From assembly GCA_045640905.1 (NCBI GenBank), contig JAZUFW010000011.1, positions 1-36,361 on the forward strand: a DNA stretch of 36,361 nucleotides. The letters are read 5' to 3'. Shown one piece after another: positions 33,424-36,361 of the stretch. A program made the position numbers and the translations under genes. Within the stretch, counting starts at the first letter, position 1. Every line of letters begins with the position of its first letter. Source of the stretch: JAILLW01 sp045640905 (lineage in GTDB: Bacteria; Bacillota; Clostridia; Lachnospirales; Lachnospiraceae). Below the pieces are notes generated by a model. It was not told the origin of the DNA. It did no database searches and worked only from the letters and a program-made list of their open reading frames with translations.

Positions 33424-33445
33424 AACTGTGGTTAGCATAGACTAA
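33412..33445 (+). promoter_or_regulatory. Double dyad operator before feoAB, DtxR/MntR-like
   Basis: A 34-bp palindrome has arms 33412-33426 and 33431-33445 matching at 14 of 15 positions. Each arm is itself a small dyad: TTAGTCTATACTAA and TTAGCATAGACTAA. This recalls the TTAG...CTAA boxes of DtxR-type iron or manganese repressors. It covers the -10 and start site, so iron-loaded repressor would block feo. The regulator is not in the window; its class is inferred. Confidence 0.65.
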
Positions 33446-33464
33446 CTCAAAAGGATGAAAAAAT

Positions 33465-35816
33465 ATGACACTTAATGAATTAAAAGAAGGTGAACATGCC
33501 ATTATCCGTTTTGTCGGCGGAGAAGGTGCGTTGAGACAACACTTTTTGGATATGGGCGTTATCCCGGATGCCGAGGTTAAACTGATAAAGTTTGCGCCTA
33601 TGGGCGATCCGATGGAATTGAGAATTCATGGATATGAATTGACGCTGAGACTTGATGACGGAAAGAACATCGAAATAGAAAAGATTTCACCACAAAACGA
33701 CAATCCCCGGGACGAAGGAATAAATCGCCCGGCGAAGAAGGCTCACCCCGGATTGGGTGAAGGCGGCAAATATCATGTTAAGGCAGAAGAAAATCCTCTG
33801 CCGGCCGGAACGAAACTTACATTTGCGCTGGCTGGTAATCAAAACTGCGGAAAGACGACGTTGTTTAATCAATTAACCGGTTCTAATCAGCATGTGGGTA
33901 ATTTCCCGGGAGTGACGGTCGACAGAAAGAGCGGCTCGATTGTTAATTATCCCAATACGGAAGTGGTTGATTTGCCGGGAATATATTCTCTATCTCCGTA
34001 TACCAGTGAAGAAATTGTATCCAGAAAATTTATTCTTGAAGAAAAACCTACAGGCATTATTAATATAGTCGATGCTACAAACATAGAACGTAATCTGTAT
34101 TTGACCATGCAACTTATGGAATTGAACGTTCCTATTGTATTGGCAATAAACATGATGGATGAATTGCGCGGCAACGGAGGCGCTATTCTGATTAACAATA
34201 TGGAAGAAATGCTGGGAATACCGGTCGTTCCTATCTCGGCAGCAAAAAATGAAGGTATCGATGAATTAATTTCTCATGCACTTCATATAGCAAAATATCA
34301 GGAAAAACCCGGAAGAATGGATTTTTGTCCGGAGGATGGACCGGAAGGTGCCGTTCACAGAGCTTTGCACGGAATAATGCACCTTATCAAAGACCACGCA
34401 ATAAGTGCGGGAATACCGGAACGTTTTGCGGCTACCAAACTGATTGAAGGTGACGAGGGTGTGCTGAATGCTTTATCTCTTTCGGAGAATGAACAGGAGA
34501 TGGTTCGCCACATTATTGTTCAAATGGAAGAAGAACGAGGAATGGACCGTGCGGCGGCAATAGCCGACATGCGTTTTTCGTTTATTAAAAAGCTGGTATC
34601 CCAATGCGTTGTAAAGCCGCATGAAAGCAAAGAGCGTGAACGAAGTCGTAAAATAGACAAGGTATTGACCGGAAAATATACGGCCATACCGTGCTTTATC
34701 GGAATAATGGGATTGGTATTTTTCCTGACATTTAATGTAATAGGAGCATACCTGCAATCCCTTCTTAGCGGACTGATATCAAAAGCAACGATATCGTTGG
34801 ATGCGTTTTTTGACCGGATTCATGTCAACGATGTTATTCATTCGCTGGTTATTGACGGCATTTTTAACGGAGTAGGTTCGGTATTGAGTTTTCTTCCGAT
34901 TATAGTGATACTGTTCCTGTTCCTTTCATTGCTTGAAGATACCGGATACATGGCCCGTGTTGCGTTTGTGATGGATAAACTCTTGAGAAAGATAGGCCTG
35001 TCGGGACGAAGTATAGTACCGATGTTGATAGGCTTCGGATGCTCTGTTCCCGGAGTTATGTCTTCGCGCACGTTGCCTTCGGAACGAGACAGAAAGATGA
35101 CCATCTTGCTAATCCCCTTTATGAGCTGTACAGCCAAACTTCCGATATACGGCTTTTTTGCGGAAGCGTTTTTCCCTAAATACAGCGGATTAATAATGAT
35201 AGGTCTGTATGTTTTCGGAATTTTGATGGGCATAGTCACGGCTTTGGTTTCAAAGAGTACGAAGTTTAAAGGTGAGGCTGTTCCTTTTGTAATGGAGCTT
35301 CCGAATTATCGTATGCCCGGACTTAAGAACGTAGGAATGCTTTTATGGGAAAAGGCAAAGGACTTTCTTCAGAAGGCCTTTACGGTTATTTTCCTGGCAA
35401 CCATAGTAATCTGGTTCCTGCAGACGTTTGATTTGAGCCTAAGTATGGTTACGGATTCGTCAAAAAGTATTCTTGCGGCAATAGCCGGCTTGATAGCTCC
35501 TTTATTCACACCGTTGGGATTCGGATCATGGCAGGTTGCCACATCACTCATCACGGGATTTATTGCAAAAGAGAGCGTGGTTTCGACACTTACGATTTTG
35601 GTTGGAGATGCTTCGGCTTTGACGATGGGACTTACTCCTTCTGCCGGGCTTGCACTTTTGGTATTCTGCTTACTATATACGCCATGTATAGCCGCAATTG
35701 CGTCCATACGAAGAGAACTTGGCAGAAAGTGGGCTCTCGGCGTGGTTGTTTTCCAGTGCGCACTGGCCTGGATATGCGCATTTTTGGTCAAAATAATAGC
35801 CGGAATGTTTTTTTAA
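33465..35816 (+). CDS. feoB: Ferrous iron transporter, FeoA-FeoB fusion
   Basis: The 783-residue protein joins FeoA (about 1-72: LRQHFLDMGVIPDAEVKLIK) to FeoB. The G domain has GNQNCGKTTLFN (G1, about 124), VGNFPGVTV, DLPGIYSLSPY (G3) and INMMDE (G4). The membrane part shows FeoB gate motifs FGCSVPGVMSSRTLPSERDRK and LLYTPCIAAIASIRRELG. It imports Fe2+. FeoA-FeoB fusion occurs in several Clostridia. ATG 33465 follows AAAGGA. It stands alone, with the iron-box-like operator upstream. A tRNA promoter follows directly; no separate terminator was seen after the gene. Confidence 0.95.
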   Translation: MTLNELKEGEHAIIRFVGGEGALRQHFLDMGVIPDAEVKLIKFAPMGDPMELRIHGYELTLRLDDGKNIEIEKISPQNDNPRDEGINRPAKKAHPGLGEGGKYHVKAEENPLPAGTKLTFALAGNQNCGKTTLFNQLTGSNQHVGNFPGVTVDRKSGSIVNYPNTEVVDLPGIYSLSPYTSEEIVSRKFILEEKPTGIINIVDATNIERNLYLTMQLMELNVPIVLAINMMDELRGNGGAILINNMEEMLGIPVVPISAAKNEGIDELISHALHIAKYQEKPGRMDFCPEDGPEGAVHRALHGIMHLIKDHAISAGIPERFAATKLIEGDEGVLNALSLSENEQEMVRHIIVQMEEERGMDRAAAIADMRFSFIKKLVSQCVVKPHESKERERSRKIDKVLTGKYTAIPCFIGIMGLVFFLTFNVIGAYLQSLLSGLISKATISLDAFFDRIHVNDVIHSLVIDGIFNGVGSVLSFLPIIVILFLFLSLLEDTGYMARVAFVMDKLLRKIGLSGRSIVPMLIGFGCSVPGVMSSRTLPSERDRKMTILLIPFMSCTAKLPIYGFFAEAFFPKYSGLIMIGLYVFGILMGIVTALVSKSTKFKGEAVPFVMELPNYRMPGLKNVGMLLWEKAKDFLQKAFTVIFLATIVIWFLQTFDLSLSMVTDSSKSILAAIAGLIAPLFTPLGFGSWQVATSLITGFIAKESVVSTLTILVGDASALTMGLTPSAGLALLVFCLLYTPCIAAIASIRRELGRKWALGVVVFQCALAWICAFLVKIIAGMFF

Positions 35817-35825
35817 AAATATGTG

Positions 35826-35854
35826 TTGACATGAATATAGTGTTTTGATACAAT
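35826..35854 (+). promoter_or_regulatory. tRNA-Ser promoter
   Basis: Consensus TTGACA (35826-35831), 17-bp spacer, TACAAT (35849-35854); the mature tRNA begins 37 bases later. Confidence 0.8.
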
Positions 35855-35891
35855 AACGATTGCGTCTTGAAGAATACTTCATAATGCATAA

Positions 35892-35977
35892 GCAGGGGTA
35901 TCGAAGAGGTCATAACGAGGCGGTCTTGAAAACCGTTTGTCGGCAACGGCACGTGGGTTCGAATCCCACCCCCTGCG
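35892..35977 (+). tRNA. tRNA-Ser(UGA)
   Basis: An 86-base tRNA. Acceptor GCAGGGG pairs with CCCCTGC. The anticodon arm GCGGT-CTTGAAA-ACCGT gives anticodon TGA at 35927-35929, reading UCN serine codons. A long variable arm (about 16 bases) is the hallmark of tRNA-Ser. T arm is GTGGG-TTCGAAT-CCCAC, and G at 35977 is the discriminator. CCA is not encoded. Confidence 0.96.
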
Positions 35978-35980
35978 TAT

Positions 35981-36029
35981 AAGGTCCCGGAACTGTTTTT
36001 AACGGTCCCGGGGCTTTCTTTTTTTCTTT
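35981..36029 (+). terminator. Terminator of tRNA-Ser
   Basis: AAGGTCCCGGAAC (35981-35993) pairs with GTCCCGGGGCTTT (36005-36017) with three G-U pairs and one mismatch; a T-rich run continues to 36029. Confidence 0.75.
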
Positions 36030-36035
36030 ATCGTA

Positions 36036-36065
36036 TTGACAAGGCAAATTTTTGAATGCTATAAT
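36036..36065 (+). promoter_or_regulatory. Upstream promoter P1 before the rrn leader
   Basis: Consensus TTGACA (36036-36041), an 18-bp spacer, and TATAAT (36060-36065) with TGC before it (extended -10). Transcription would start near 36072, inside the left arm of the hairpin at 36067-36100. Confidence 0.65.
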
Positions 36066-36066
36066 G

Positions 36067-36100
36067 AAACTCCACCGCGCAAAATACGGTGGAGTTTTTT
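36067..36100 (+). terminator. Terminator-like hairpin between P1 and P2
   Basis: AAACTCCACCG (36067-36077) pairs with CGGTGGAGTTT (36087-36097), then T to 36100. It would stop read-through from the tRNA and any RNA started at P1. Confidence 0.8.
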
Positions 36101-36160
36101 CGTAATAATATTCCTTCATTATATGAAAGAAAATTTTCCAAAAAAACTTTAAAAAATGTC

Positions 36161-36189
36161 TTGACGAAGATGAAACCAAGTGATACTAT
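36161..36189 (+). promoter_or_regulatory. Promoter P2 of the rrn operon
   Basis: TTGACG (36161-36166), 17-bp spacer, TACTAT (36184-36189). The transcript starts near 36196 and opens with a small GTCTT-TAG-AAGAC hairpin (36201-36213). Confidence 0.75.
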
Positions 36190-36361
36190 AACGGAGTTGC
36201 GTCTTTAGAAGACACAATTTAAGAACCTTGAAAATCGAACAGCAATGCAACCCTGAAGATTCCAAAAAAGTTGTGATATTAGTTCTTGATCATAACGGAA
36301 AATTCAGAAGAACAAAACGAACCTTAAGATGTAAATCGAAGGAAAAGCTAGTGAGAACTAG
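36190..36361 (+). other. Leader of an rRNA operon, cut by the window end
   Basis: The ACCTTGAAAATCGAACAG stretch (36225-36242) matches the conserved leader box found before 16S (and 23S) genes in Firmicutes. The 16S start (AGAGTTTGATC) is not reached, so the operon begins just beyond the window. No reading frame is expected here. Confidence 0.7.

Noticed and set aside
35369..35791. Long - strand open frame in feoB
   Set aside because: Opposite the conserved FeoB gate region; no start signal. Shadow frame.
1..36361. Prophage, defence island or biosynthetic cluster
   Set aside because: No integrase, capsid, nuclease-helicase, restriction, NRPS or PKS genes were found; the content is core chromosome apart from the small accessory stretch at the left end.

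Overview
The window reads as chromosomal DNA of a low-to-mid GC anaerobic Firmicute, most likely a butyrate-forming member of the Lachnospiraceae (Clostridia). The grounds are a phosphate butyryltransferase-butyrate kinase pair, a FeoA-FeoB fusion, two DUF975 membrane proteins, a SprA-related protein, a T-box leader, and strong AGGAGG ribosome binding sites. This is inferred from gene content, and no species is claimed. Apart from a few kilobases at the left edge it is core chromosome. All recognised genes lie on the + strand, and the window ends in the leader of an rRNA operon.

Left edge (1-3300), accessory-looking: the tail of a GNAT acetyltransferase; a structured non-coding stretch; a GGGACGGTCCTTTTG inverted repeat that runs into the ribosome binding site of a C_GCAxxG_C_C protein gene; a MarR-type regulator with a CCCH...C cluster; a pyridoxamine-phosphate-oxidase-like flavoprotein; an Xre regulator with two membrane segments; and a small basic protein.

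Middle (3300-19300): an OFA-family anion transporter; a three-part protein joining a GNAT domain, a c-di-GMP phosphodiesterase (EAL) domain and a glycine-turn repeat domain; aspS; trkA-trkH potassium uptake; a small secreted protein; ptb-buk; a DUF975/PF06541 fusion overlapping a membrane-anchored metallophosphoesterase; and a solitary trpB behind a T-box whose specifier appears to be UGG (Trp).

Right (19300-36361): palindromic intergenic repeats, then secA and prfB. The prfB gene lacks the usual programmed frameshift and carries an 11-bp hairpin at that place. A tightly packed run follows (SprA-like, DUF975, tex, YcxB-like, tsaE, tsaB, rimI, rnz, membrane protein, tsaD, ispD, lipoprotein) with no visible internal terminator. 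It brings together most tRNA t6A modification genes, tRNA 3' processing and an isoprenoid step. Next come feoAB under a double dyad operator overlapping its -10, tRNA-Ser(UGA) with its own promoter and terminator, and two promoters with a terminator-like hairpin between them leading into the rrn leader.

No CRISPR array, insertion sequence, prophage or classical defence system was seen. The most unusual item is the GNAT-EAL-repeat fusion at 4736-7093. The most unusual regulatory items are the prfB hairpin, the rrn promoter-hairpin-promoter arrangement and the feo double operator.
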